Origin: Microbotryum silenes-acaulis
Taxonomy: Eukaryota; Basidiomycota; Microbotryomycetes; Microbotryales; Microbotryaceae
Length of the DNA stretch: 19,831 nucleotides
Direction: 5' to 3'
Assembly (NCBI GenBank): GCA_003665825.1
Contig: QPFY01000076.1
Span: 1-19,831, forward strand
Positions 8,728 through 17,229 of the stretch are shown here, one piece after another. The position numbers and the translations under genes are program-made. Position 1 is the first letter of the stretch; each line of letters begins with the position of its first letter. The notes under the pieces were generated by a model. It was given only the letters and a program-made list of their open reading frames with translations, was not told the DNA's origin and made no database searches.

Positions 8728-10304
8728 ATTCGGTCTTTGAGCTCATATGTGCGTGTCTGAGAACCTTTGGATCTTCTTGAGCCATTCTTGCCGGGTTTTC
8801 CTGCGGCCTCGGACATGGTTCTGCCGCAAACGACCTCTATGGGATGTTCTTGTATCAAATCCGACATCAACTCTGACTACCAACTGCTGAACGCAAGCAA
8901 AACTGTGTCGGAGTATGTCAAAGTGACTCACTGGATCGATCGTATATGTCGCTCATGCGTATGCGTCGCCCATGCCGACAGAGCTGCAGTGACATGCCGC
9001 GGTCCGTTAGAGTGGGCTTCAACCTTGCACTCGCATCCCTAGCCTTTTACTATCGCCTCTTTCCGGCTTTCGCAAGTAAACAAGTGTGAAGAACAGCTGC
9101 TTGCAGAGGTATGCCGTGATTCGACAGCGAGGGGCTTCCTCGGCTTTCACGCAAAGTCGAACTTTTGCGACCCGCATCCCTCACCAACGATCATGACTGA
9201 AAGTATGCTTTGACACCGCAAAGCACCCCATGGATTCTTCCCTAAAGACTGAAAAATTCCATTAAGAAAGTCCTCCTTTGAGTGTCGAAGATCACTATCC
9301 GATCGACCAGCGAAAGTAAAGGAGCCGAGTTTGCGCGATCGAGAGCCGACCTCCGAGTCCTTGCGCGACTTTTCAACTCCAAATCAGCACTCGAAAGTGA
9401 CTCCAACAAAGTAACCATCATGTAATAGATCTCTCAAAAGGATTCCTGTAGCTTGCAACATGCTTCGATACGAGGTATATGGCTTCCAGCAATGACCTGT
9501 TGGAAAGGACCACATCGACCTAAATCATGTGTGCTGCGGGATCACTTTGGCTTTATGATCTCGAAGACCTGTCCCGATGAAAATACTGCCTCAACAGGAC
9601 CGCAATCTAGCACTGCGCGCGTATGGACAGCTATATTCGATTTTTGAGTGTTCTGAGAGTGAGAACAGCTATCTGCCGGATGGGGCTGCGAGAATGAGTC
9701 GATTACTCCTTACTTGTCTCTCAGCTCGGCGACCATCGAGCCTTTTTGCCGACAGTGCTAACTGGACGATCTTCTCCGCGCCATCACCATATCTCTTGAC
9801 TATTTCAAATGAATGGTTCTGTACCGAGAAGAAGTCCTCAGATCGATCTAACAGAGCATTGCGTTCATCGTCGAAAGCGACCGAACTTGTCCGCACTGCA
9901 AGCGAAGTGCCGACCGCAGCGAGTTTTCACCGACGATCTGTTGGAGAAAGCCATCTCTCAAACTGTATCCACGCCGCCAGATACCACTTGAGCGCTCAAC
10001 TCATCTCTTGATGCATTTCACAGCATTGCGGTCTGCGCGAGACTGAGATGCGCTTCCAGGACACGCCCGCGGTTCTCGTCTCCCATCGATGACTCATCTC
10101 GACTCCGAGTAATCGGACCAACGATCTGCTCCCGGATCAGATGTGTTTGCCCTCAAACATTCCGACGCACCTCGTACATATTCTGGGAATAGCCTTTGAG
10201 TAAAAGATTGATGAGTGTACGAGTGTGCTCGGTGACCTGGACGAGTCGACCTTTTTGCCGCGGACGCCGCCGGCCGACTCGTCCGGGCCCTCGCACCGAT
10301 TCGG
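8728..10304. repeat. Distal part of unit 2, no gene seen
   Basis: It aligns with 3883-5473 of unit 1, more diverged than the conserved ~250-bp block. Shared islands are AAGAACAGCTGCTTGCAG near 9090, CCGACAGTGCTAACTGGACG near 9750, TTTTCACCGACGATCT near 9923 and TTTCACAGCATTGCGGTCTG near 10015. No credible coding frame is present. Confidence 0.7.
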
Positions 10305-10406
10305 AGGTACTCGCTCTCTCTAGCCTTGAAGTTCCCTCGGATCCCTGTTCGATCTTCGAGTCTTGAAGTGCAACAGGTCGACTGGACTCGAGCAAATCGG
10401 AGACCG
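10305..10406. repeat. Conserved 102-bp block before unit 3
   Basis: Same block as 5474-5575, same length, few substitutions. Confidence 0.75.
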
Positions 10407-10460
10407 TCGGATCTCTCGGCCGAGCGCGCCTAATAAGCTTCCCGTCGGCGCCGAGTCTGC

Positions 10461-10500
10461 CTGAGTTCAGCCGAGTTCAGCCGAGTTCAGCCGAGTTCGG
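10461..10500. repeat. Four tandem copies of a 10-bp repeat
   Basis: CTGAGTTCAG, CCGAGTTCAG, CCGAGTTCAG and CCGAGTTCGG follow each other without gap. The repeat occurs only before unit 3 and explains most of the extra ~50 bp between the 102-bp block and the CG run there. Confidence 0.9.
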
Positions 10501-10718
10501 TCGGCCAACGGCTCAACTTCGGACTCGCGCGCGCCAACGCTCCTTTCCCTCTCCCCACTCACTCGCACCACGCGCACCACTTGACCCGCCTCGACTCGAC
10601 TCGGCTTTGATCCCACTACACCACAACGCTCTCCCCACATCACCCAATCGGCAAGATGCAGCTCGGCCACGCTCGACGGACGCTCGACGTGTGCCTTTGT
10701 GCGGGCTCACGCGGCACG

Positions 10719-10732
10719 GTGCGACGTCGCAC
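10719..10732. promoter_or_regulatory. Invariant 14-bp palindrome, unit 3
   Basis: GTGCGACGTCGCAC again, preceded by GGCACG and followed by GACACGAC, 193 bp from the unit start. Confidence 0.6.
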
Positions 10733-10834
10733 GACACGACTATCAACGACTCCAACATCGTCATCTTCAGCAAGATACGCTGAACAGGTTGATCTGAAAG
10801 GACGTGGTCACTTTCAGCAGCGTACTAACTACGT

Positions 10835-10852
10835 CGATGCATCGCTCGAGCG
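10835..10852. promoter_or_regulatory. Overlapping twin palindromes, unit 3
   Basis: CGATGCATCG and CGCTCGAGCG overlap by CG. The second starts 124 bp after the start of the 14-bp palindrome. A CACGTG follows. Confidence 0.5.
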
Positions 10853-11369
10853 TCCTCGGTCGGACACGTGCTCGGTCACCCAATCGCCTCGATCGCCCCG
10901 TTCGCCCTCTCGCCACTCGACCGATGGGTGTGGTGAGTACTTCACTCAGATATTTTCCAGCTCACACCCCATCCGCTCACCTCATGTTTGTCTTTGCTGC
11001 TCATCACACTAGTTCAGATCGCGTGTGGCCGACTCGCTCGCATCCGAGCTTCGCACCGAACCGCTCTGTGACTTGTACGACCATACTCTGCGATCACAAT
11101 GCCACGTCCTCATCAGTAACATCAACGTGATTGTCCCCCTTCCTGAGGCCTCGCATCGATGTACACATCACTCGACCCACATTGCCGCACTGTCGGCCTG
11201 TGAGGATCACCTCGGCCACCCCCACATCGTTCACTCGCGTCGTCAACGTCGACCGATCGCTCGAATGCAATCACTCGCTGTCACATCGGGTCTCTTCGAC
11301 GAGTCTCACCGACGTGGCAAGCTCGGAGTTTGTCGGAACATCTGTTGCTCGACTCGGCGACCATTTGAT

Positions 11370-12340
11370 CGATGCCCGTCCGAAGCTTCGCACCCATCAT
11401 CGACCCTCGGTCCGATCGACCGATCAACCGACCGAACTGACAAACCTCTTCCGCCCGATCTCGCGCCCGCCCCGTCCGTGCTCATCCCATCACCACGACG
11501 TGCGAAGTAACAACTCGTTCGCCCCTCGCGATGGCTTCCTCGACCGCCTCAACCGTCGACCTTCCACCGTACTCGTGCTCGATCGCCATAGACTCATTGT
11601 TATCAACTGACCTGACCTACTCATCATGAGCGCCGACCCCACGATCGCCCCATTCTCGAATCCTATGGCAATTCACCTATCGATACGATTCACCTCACCC
11701 CATGTTGTTCTGTATCGCCGCACCCGAGCTCGACACTATCCCGTGATCTTCACTTCCACACCGGCGGGTCAGCTCGATCAATCAGGACCCCAGTCTGGTA
11801 TGCTCTCCTCTCCAACCCGGGTCTCCATCGTCTCGAGTCCCTACAATACTGATGCTTTTACAAACACTCATCTGTGTTTCACAGCATTGCCCCGACATTT
11901 AGATCCGACTCGCACGTCGCCATCCTCAGCTTCGCACCGACTTGGTCACACATCGCCCCCACCCCATGCCACGAGCTTGTGATTCAATATTACGATCGCC
12001 AATACGACTTCGCTCGACCCGAGTTCTGTCATTTTCTTGGGATCAGCTTGACTCTTCGGCGCTCTTTTGGCTGGCTCGGCACTCGAGCATTTCATCGAGC
12101 AGCTTCGTCTCGGCTCGAACCGTTCGGCACTCCGATGATCAGCTGGACCCGTCCATCTCTCAGGCAACTTGCTTCGGTTATACCGAAGCGACGATCAAGC
12201 ACCAACTGACATGGGTCCGCCTCGATGTGCCCACCCTGCCCGAATCGCCACTCCAACTCGCTCGGTCAACTCGAGCTCTAACTCAACCATACTTCGAACA
12301 TCGACAGCCCTTCCTTTCTGACAGCCGTCGCGACGGGACC
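11370..12340. other. Unit-3-specific sequence of unknown origin
   Basis: About 970 bp found in no other unit. It replaces the region equivalent to roughly 1260-2460 of unit 1. Composition is similar to the macrosatellite (C-rich + strand, many TCG), so it may be a very diverged or untransferred ancestral segment and not a foreign insertion. Open frames of 111-185 codons run through it but show no recognisable domain. The 185-codon frame (11942-12499) ends inside resumed repeat sequence. An 8-bp hairpin lies at 12171-12189. I saw no terminal repeats or target duplication. Confidence 0.6.
12171..12189. repeat. 8-bp inverted repeat
   Basis: GCTTCGGT, spacer TAT, ACCGAAGC. A perfect stem inside the unit-3-specific segment, with no T-run after it on either strand. 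Confidence 0.6.
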
Positions 12341-12599
12341 ACGTGCTCGACCACCGACGACGGGCTCAGACCGCCCACAGTGCACAGTGAGCCATCCGAT
12401 CGGAGCCCTCGCTTGCGACTTGCACTCTTTGCTGATGCGATCAAGATCTGTCGCGTCACTGCACAGTGTAGACCGTTGGTCACGAACGACCCGGACTAGG
12501 AGCGCTCCTTCGAACGGAACTTCGCAGCGATGCTTACAAGCTCGCACGCCCAGCATTCGAGCCCGCAGATCACCATCCCTCGGTACCTCTCGCACCAGT

Positions 12600-13660
12600 T
12601 TGAAGCACGAGTGCGTCAATGTCGAGATGGGAGACCCGCATTGCCTCAAGCACTATCACCCCGTCTCGACGCCGCCGCGACTCACTCAATCGCCGGCCCT
12701 CGTGATACGGCTCGTCGAGTCATTCGTCCACATCACTGAGCGCTACGTTTCACCTCATGGCACCTCAACATCCCACATGCCCGCTCGTCTTCCTTGTCGT
12801 TTAATTCGACCGGACTTGCACGCTGACTTTCAACCTCGTCGATCGCTCCGCCCGATCGACGAGACGGCAAAGCTCCCGAGATGTGCCACGGAACACCTCC
12901 TCATTGCTTCACATCTTACTCGAACTCCTTATTACGTTGTGCACGTCGAAGCATAAAGTCCCGACTCGGGCTTCTCCGGACCACTCGGCGCTCGATTTCG
13001 GCATCGGACCGTGACGATCCTTCGCACTCTCATCGATTTCAAAGATTGGCTCAACCAGCTTGATACGGGCGATCACCATCCCACCTCTGCAAGTTGCACG
13101 TTCGTACACGCTTCAGCAACCCTGGTCATGCAGTCATGGACTGCGATCGGCGTCGCATGGTGCTCCATCTCTCGCTTCGCAGCTTACACTCACCCTCGCT
13201 GGGTGCAAACGAACTCGTTTGGCAGTCACAAAGCGAGCAAACATCCGAAAGGTTAGTGCGTGCTTCACCTGAAGGTCTTCCCTTCTTCCACCCGCGTGTT
13301 GCAAGTGTGTGCATTATTGCTCATGTTGGATGGGTTGATTTGCTCCACCAGGTCTCAGATTTCCGCCCTGCGCTCACTCGACTCTTTGAATTCCGACTCG
13401 CTCGAACCGTTTCTAGCTCTCATGGATATAATCGTCGACTGTTTCCAATTGAGGTGCCAGACCTTTTTGGTGGGACTTGCTCTGCTCGACTTTGATCTCC
13501 TCTCCATCGGCCCCGACCTCAGAACTCAACTCGGTGCGACAGGTCGCTCGTCGACGAGTATGCAGGCTCTCATCTTTGCCGACGCTGTCTCCGCCACCCA
13601 AGACTCAATATTTGCCGATGTCCCGTGCGAGGTGGCTTCTCAACCATCCGAACTCTTGTG
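12600..13660. repeat. Single merged half-repeat of unit 3
   Basis: Its left part (GTCAATGTCGAGATGGGAGA, CAAGCACTATCACCCCGTCT, GAGTCATTCGTCC) matches the A side of unit 1 (about 1219-1334). It is attached to upstream sequence typical of the region before B (12340-12600). The right part resembles half-repeat B of unit 2. This looks like an A/B recombination product that left one half-repeat instead of two. Confidence 0.65.
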
Positions 13661-13809
13661 GGTGACCTAGCGCCCTGCCCGCTCGCCTCGAGATTGAGAA
13701 CGAAGGACCACCTTGACTCTTTGCCCAATTGCTCGAGCGACGTTTACTCCTTCCAGTTCTTTCCCTACATTTCTGAGGTAACGATCGCATGTGTTCCTCG
13801 ATGCAATAC
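13560..13809. repeat. Highly conserved ~250-bp block, unit 3
   Basis: Third copy of the block at 3635-3882, with a few substitutions and one extra base near 13782. Confidence 0.8.
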
Positions 13810-14217
13810 CATTCGGTCTTTGAGCCCATATGTGCGTGTCTGAGAAGCTTTGGATCTTCTTGACCCATTCTTACCGGGTTTTCCTGCGGCCTCCGACATG
13901 GTTCTCGCGCAAACGACTTCAATGGAATGTTCTTGAATCAAATCTAACATGAGCGCTGGACTACCAACTGCTGAACGCAATCAAAACTATATCGGAGTAC
14001 GTCACAGTGACCCACTGGATTGATCGTATTCGTTGCTCATGCGTACTCGTCGCTGCTGCCGACCGAGCTGACCTGCCGCCGTCCGTTTAGAGTGACCTTC
14101 AACCTTGCAATCGCATCCCTAGCCTTTTACAATAGCCTTTTTACGACTATAGCCAGTAAATAAGTGTGAAAAACAGCTGCTTGCAGCGGCATGCCGTGAT
14201 TCGAGACCGGAGGGTTC

Positions 14218-14240
14218 TTCGGCTTTCGCGTAAAGCCGAA
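14218..14240. repeat. 9-bp inverted repeat in the distal part of unit 3
   Basis: TTCGGCTTT, loop CGCGT, AAAGCCGAA, with GGTT and AACC able to extend the stem imperfectly. Equivalent text in unit 1 (near 4294) and unit 2 (near 9140) has a shorter stem with one or more mismatches. Confidence 0.6.
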
Positions 14241-14308
14241 CCTCTGCCGCCCGCATCCGTCACCGACGATCCTGACTAAAAATAAGCTTTGACACCGCAA
14301 AGCACCCC

Positions 14309-14860
14309 ATGGATTCTTCCGTCAACGCTAAGTATATAGGTACCATAGGTGGGGTACAGCCCAATTCCGGTTTACGTTTTGGATTAGAACCACAAATCCC
14401 CAGTGAAATTGAAAAGTCGCAGTGCACGGGGAATTGCTCGTGCACTGCTGAAATCCAGTTATTTGGCAAAATCGACAAATCGAGGTGCACGGTCAATTGC
14501 TCGTGCACTGCTGAAATCCACTTTTTCGACTCTGAAGGGCGGCACGGGTCAAGGAGGTGCACGGTCAAAATCCGTTCATCGAGGTGCACGGTCAATTGCT
14601 CGTGCACTGCTGAAATCCACTTTTTCGACTCTGAGGGGCGGCACAAGTCAAAAACCGCCAAATCGAGGTGCACGGTCAATTGCTCGTGCACTGCTGAAAT
14701 CCACTTTTTCGACTCTGAGGGCGGCACAAGTCAAAAACCGCCAAATCGAGGTGCACGGTCAATTGCTCGTGCACTGCTGAAATCCACTATATATATGGGC
14801 AATTTCCAAATACCACATGGCACAGACTCCCGAGAGACGCTTGCAAAGAAGCTCGCGTGA
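14309..14860 (+). other. Repeat-encoded 183-codon open frame, probably not a gene
   Basis: The frame starts at an ATG in macrosatellite sequence (MDSSVNAK) and runs through the minisatellite. There a 28-residue repeat appears (RCTVNCSCTAEIHFF, then DSEGRH). The last unit is 83 bp and moves the frame into a second repeat register (RGARSIARALLKS). A second + frame (14403-14780) and a - frame (14260-14727) are open over most of the same DNA. A frame that starts in one repeat family and continues in another, on DNA open three ways, is best explained by stop-poor repeat units. A Cys-rich repeat protein cannot be excluded without transcript data. Confidence 0.3.
14422..14787. repeat. 83/84-bp minisatellite with a near-palindrome in each unit
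   Basis: Near-palindromic 24-mers start at 14422, 14485, 14584, 14668 and 14751; a sixth, at 14557, lacks its right arm. Spacings of 63, 99, 84 and 83 show two edited units before two regular ones. Each 24-mer has arms GTGCACG and CGTGCAC around a 10-bp centre that contains CAATTG; read symmetrically, 10 of 12 base pairs match. The first copy has the GGGG centre variant seen at 65-88. Each 24-mer is followed by TGCTGAAATCCA, and most units carry TTTTTCGACTCTGA further on. Confidence 0.9.
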
Positions 14861-14937
14861 GCATCCTGTGGCATTTGAGAGTGGGGTGGTGGGGGGCAGC
14901 CGCACTCGTAGCCTTCGGCCACCGGCGCTCGCGATCT

Positions 14938-15112
14938 CCCATTTCGGGCTTTGGTGTATCGCTGGAGCTGAGGCACGGCAGACTTGAGGACTTGTAGACG
15001 TAAATAAGTGTACTGTAACTCTGTCACGATCCCAACTGGTTTGTACATGCCTAATTTGTGCGATTATGCATTGTGCTTTGAGTATACTCAATTACACTAA
15101 TCATTGTGGCCT
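14938..15112. repeat. 175-bp minisatellite-associated segment, right copy
   Basis: Gap-free partner of 177-351. The sequence before it (14790-14937, with a G-rich run near 14881-14896) differs from that before the left copy, so homology starts abruptly at CCCATTTCGGGCTT. Confidence 0.8.
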
Positions 15113-15172
15113 TGACGACTTTGGGGCGCGCGCGCGGTCCACTGCTTCTGGTCCTCGGGCCAGAACAAATGT

Positions 15173-15186
15173 ACGGACATGTCCGT
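15173..15186. repeat. 14-bp perfect palindrome ACGGACATGTCCGT
   Basis: Perfect palindrome in the tail of the inserted element, made of CGGACATG and CATGTCCG. Just upstream, TTCTGG (15146-15151) and CCAGAA (15160-15165) form a further small inverted repeat. Confidence 0.7.
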
Positions 15187-15302
15187 CCGCTTGATTTTAG
15201 ATACAGCTGGATCAGATAATACTGATGCTGTCGAACAATTGTATGAGTAGACTCACTATCTGCAAGGAGAACATGATAGCATCTTATAATGATTGGAATT
15301 TT

Positions 15303-15380
15303 CATGTCCGTACCGCAACCCCATGTCCGTCCACTTGTCGGTCGCGGTTGCGGACATGGCGGTCTGCGGTACGGACATGG
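15303..15380. repeat. Nested inverted repeats built on CATGTCCG
   Basis: The outer arms CATGTCCGTACCGCA (15303-15317) and TGCGGTACGGACATG (15365-15379) are perfectly complementary over 15 bp. The inner arms CCATGTCCG (15321-15329) and CGGACATGG (15351-15359) are complementary over 9 bp, and CCGCAACC (15313-15320) can pair alternatively with GGTTGCGG (15346-15353). With the palindrome at 15173 there are six copies of the 8-mer, counting both orientations, within about 210 bp. The surroundings (15190-15300 and 15465-15560) are AT-rich and hold no gene. Confidence 0.8.
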
Positions 15381-16159
15381 CTGGGAGATGTTCGCACACT
15401 GTCATCCGACCCACGCCGCTTCGCTCGCTCCGACATGGTCTGTGACGAGAGACAAGTGGCTGTATGAATTAAATCTTGTTTATACATCATTACATCAAAG
15501 AATTTCTAGAGATCAGCCTCGAGTGGTGATTTTGCAAGTCAAAGGCTATGTATAGTACTAGAAAGCCATGAACGTCGGACGATCGAGTGTTGTCGCCGAC
15601 AGTGCTAACGCGGCCAAGTTTCTCTGGGCACCATCACCCTATCCCTTTACTATTTCAAAGGAAGACCTTTTAACCGACCAAGAGTCGTCAGATCGACCTC
15701 ACAGAGCACTGCAATGTCCGCAAACGAAGTGCCGACCGCGTCAGATTTTCACCGACGATCTCTTGTACGAAACCTACGCTCACGCTGTGTTCACACCGCC
15801 AGATATCACCTGAGAACTCAACTCACCTCTTGATGCATTTCACAGGATTGCGATCTGCAAGAGACAAAGACCTGCTTACGGGACACGCCCGGCGTGGCCC
15901 CAGTGAGTCTCCGAGTCGTCTACCATCGCGCGATGATCTTGCCCGTAATCGGATCAAATACCTGCTCCCGAATACGATGTCTTCACTTCAAATCTTCCGA
16001 CACAGCTCGTCTAAATTCCAAGAACAGCATTTTAGTATAGGAATGTCAATAGTACAGGCCGAATACAGTGACCTGGACGAATTGACTTTGTCGCCGCGGA
16101 CGCTGCCGATTGCTCACACGGCCCGTGTCGACAAGCGCTGATACGCACTAACCTCGAAA

Positions 16160-16260
16160 AACACTTGCTCTCTCTAGTCCTGAAGCTCTCTCGCATCCTT
16201 GTTTGATCTTCGAATCTTGAAGTGCAACAGGTTGAATGGACTCGAGCAAATCGGAGACCG
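16160..16260. repeat. Conserved ~100-bp block before unit 4
   Basis: Third copy of the block at 5474-5575, more diverged in its left half. It keeps AAGTGCAACAGGT-GA-TGGACTCGAGCAAATCGG. It is 68 bp before the CG run of unit 4, against 70 bp for unit 2. Confidence 0.75.
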
Positions 16261-16539
16261 ATCTCACGGCCGAGTGCGCCGAGCTTCGGAATCTCGCGCG
16301 GTGAGCTGATAGGCTCGACTTGACGTTCGCGCGCGCCAACGCCCCTTTCCCTCTCCCCACTCACTCGCACCACTCGCACCACTGGCCTCGACTCGGACTC
16401 GGCACTGACCGCACCACGCCACAACTCGACGTCACATGCTTTCACATTGCTCGCATGCGCTATATCATCTGCAAAATGCAACTCGATCTCTCTCACCTAC
16501 AGCTCGACGTGTCACTTCAAGCCGACTGATTCGGGCACG

Positions 16540-16553
16540 GTGCGACGTCGCAC
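16540..16553. promoter_or_regulatory. Invariant 14-bp palindrome, unit 4
   Basis: GTGCGACGTCGCAC, preceded by GGGCACG as in unit 2, 212 bp from the unit start. Confidence 0.6.
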
Positions 16554-16647
16554 AACGTGGTCAACAACACTGCCATCTTCAACACGATACAACTAAGACC
16601 GCAACCTGAGAAGGCGTGATCACTTTCAGCAACGTGCTAGCTTGCGT

Positions 16648-16665
16648 CGATGCACCGCTCGAGCG
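16648..16665. promoter_or_regulatory. Twin palindromes, unit 4 (first one imperfect)
   Basis: CGATGCACCG, one base off the palindrome of the other units, overlaps an intact CGCTCGAGCG. The second starts 116 bp after the start of the 14-bp palindrome. A CACGTG follows. Confidence 0.5.
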
Positions 16666-17229
16666 TTCTCGGTCGGACACGTGCTCGGTCAGCGCATCGC
16701 CTCGATCACCCCGATCGCCGACTCGCTACTCGACCAATGATTGTGGTGAGCTCTTCATTCAGATAGTGCCCAGCTCTCACTTCATTCGCTCACCTCATGT
16801 TCGTCTTTGCTGATCATCACCGCAGTTCAGATCGCGCGCTCGACATTGGCTGATTCGCCGGCAACCGAGCTTCGCACCAAACCGCTCTGTGACTTGTACG
16901 ATCATACACTGCGCATTCCTCATTAGCACCATCGAAGAGATGCTCAGCTTTCCGGAGGTCTCGCATCGATGCACACGTCACTCGATCCTTGTTGCCGCAC
17001 CCCAAACACTACTGTCGACCTGTGAGGATCACCTCCGCCACCCCCCACATCGTTCACCGTCGTCAACATTGACCGATCGCCCGAGTGCAATCACTCGCTG
17101 TCACATCCCTTTCTTGACCGAACCGACGGGTCTCATCGACGCGGCAAGCTCGGGGGTTGTGGCAACATCTCACGACTCGACTGATCTCGTCGATGTCGAG
17201 ACCGGACACCTTCATCGGCTCAAGCACTG

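Larger units (their letters stand above)
5645..10525. repeat. Macrosatellite unit 2 (subtype B)
   Basis: Second direct repeat, 4881 bp. Its first ~170 bp, with CTCGACGTCACATGCTTTCA, matches unit 4 and not units 1 or 3. The same affinity shows in CTGCGCAT with CACCATCGAAGA (near 6209-6241), in CTTTTCTTTCGCTCCACCAG near 6758 and in GATTCGACGATGGTG near 6909. It is shorter than unit 1 mainly because half-repeat A has lost about 430 bp. The 341-codon open frame at 7109-8134 covers the tract shared with unit 1 and half-repeat B; its sequence is Ser/Arg-rich and I do not accept it as a gene. Confidence 0.9.
14333..15573. mobile_element. Composite minisatellite element inserted in unit 3
   Basis: Macrosatellite homology stops after GTCAACGCTAAG (equivalent to about 4408 in unit 1) and resumes at ACGATCGAGT (equivalent to about 4877). 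About 1.24 kb replaces about 470 bp. In order it holds a short unique stretch (14333-14421), the minisatellite, a G-rich spacer (14790-14937), the 175-bp segment shared with the left edge, and an AT-richer tail. No transposase, terminal inverted repeats or target duplication is visible, so mobility is inferred from the second copy at 1-351 only. Confidence 0.5.
10526..16327. repeat. Macrosatellite unit 3 (subtype A, interrupted)
   Basis: Third direct repeat, 5802 bp including about 1.24 kb of inserted element. Its start (CGCTCTCCCCACATCACCCA, GGCAAGATGCAGCTCGGCCA) matches unit 1. Bases from about 11370 to 12340 do not match any other unit. It then rejoins the repeat in text equivalent to 2467 of unit 1, and only one half-repeat (12600-13660) follows. 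The distal part is split by the minisatellite element. Confidence 0.88.

Noticed and set aside
14422..14787. CRISPR-like array
   Set aside because: The whole 83/84-bp unit repeats, including the parts that would be spacers, unit lengths are irregular, and no cas-type gene is nearby. It is a minisatellite.
14260..14860. Cys-rich repeat protein encoded by the minisatellite
   Set aside because: Three frames on both strands are open over the same units, the start lies in a different repeat family, and an 83-bp unit switches the register. Repeat structure explains the openness.
14333..15573. DNA transposon with terminal inverted repeats
   Set aside because: The two junctions show only vague similarity (TATAGG-type against TATAGTACTA), with no clear target duplication and no transposase.
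381..16327. Ribosomal DNA array or its intergenic spacer
   Set aside because: The ~5-kb unit length is suggestive, but no 18S, 5.8S, 28S or 5S sequence is recognisable in any unit.
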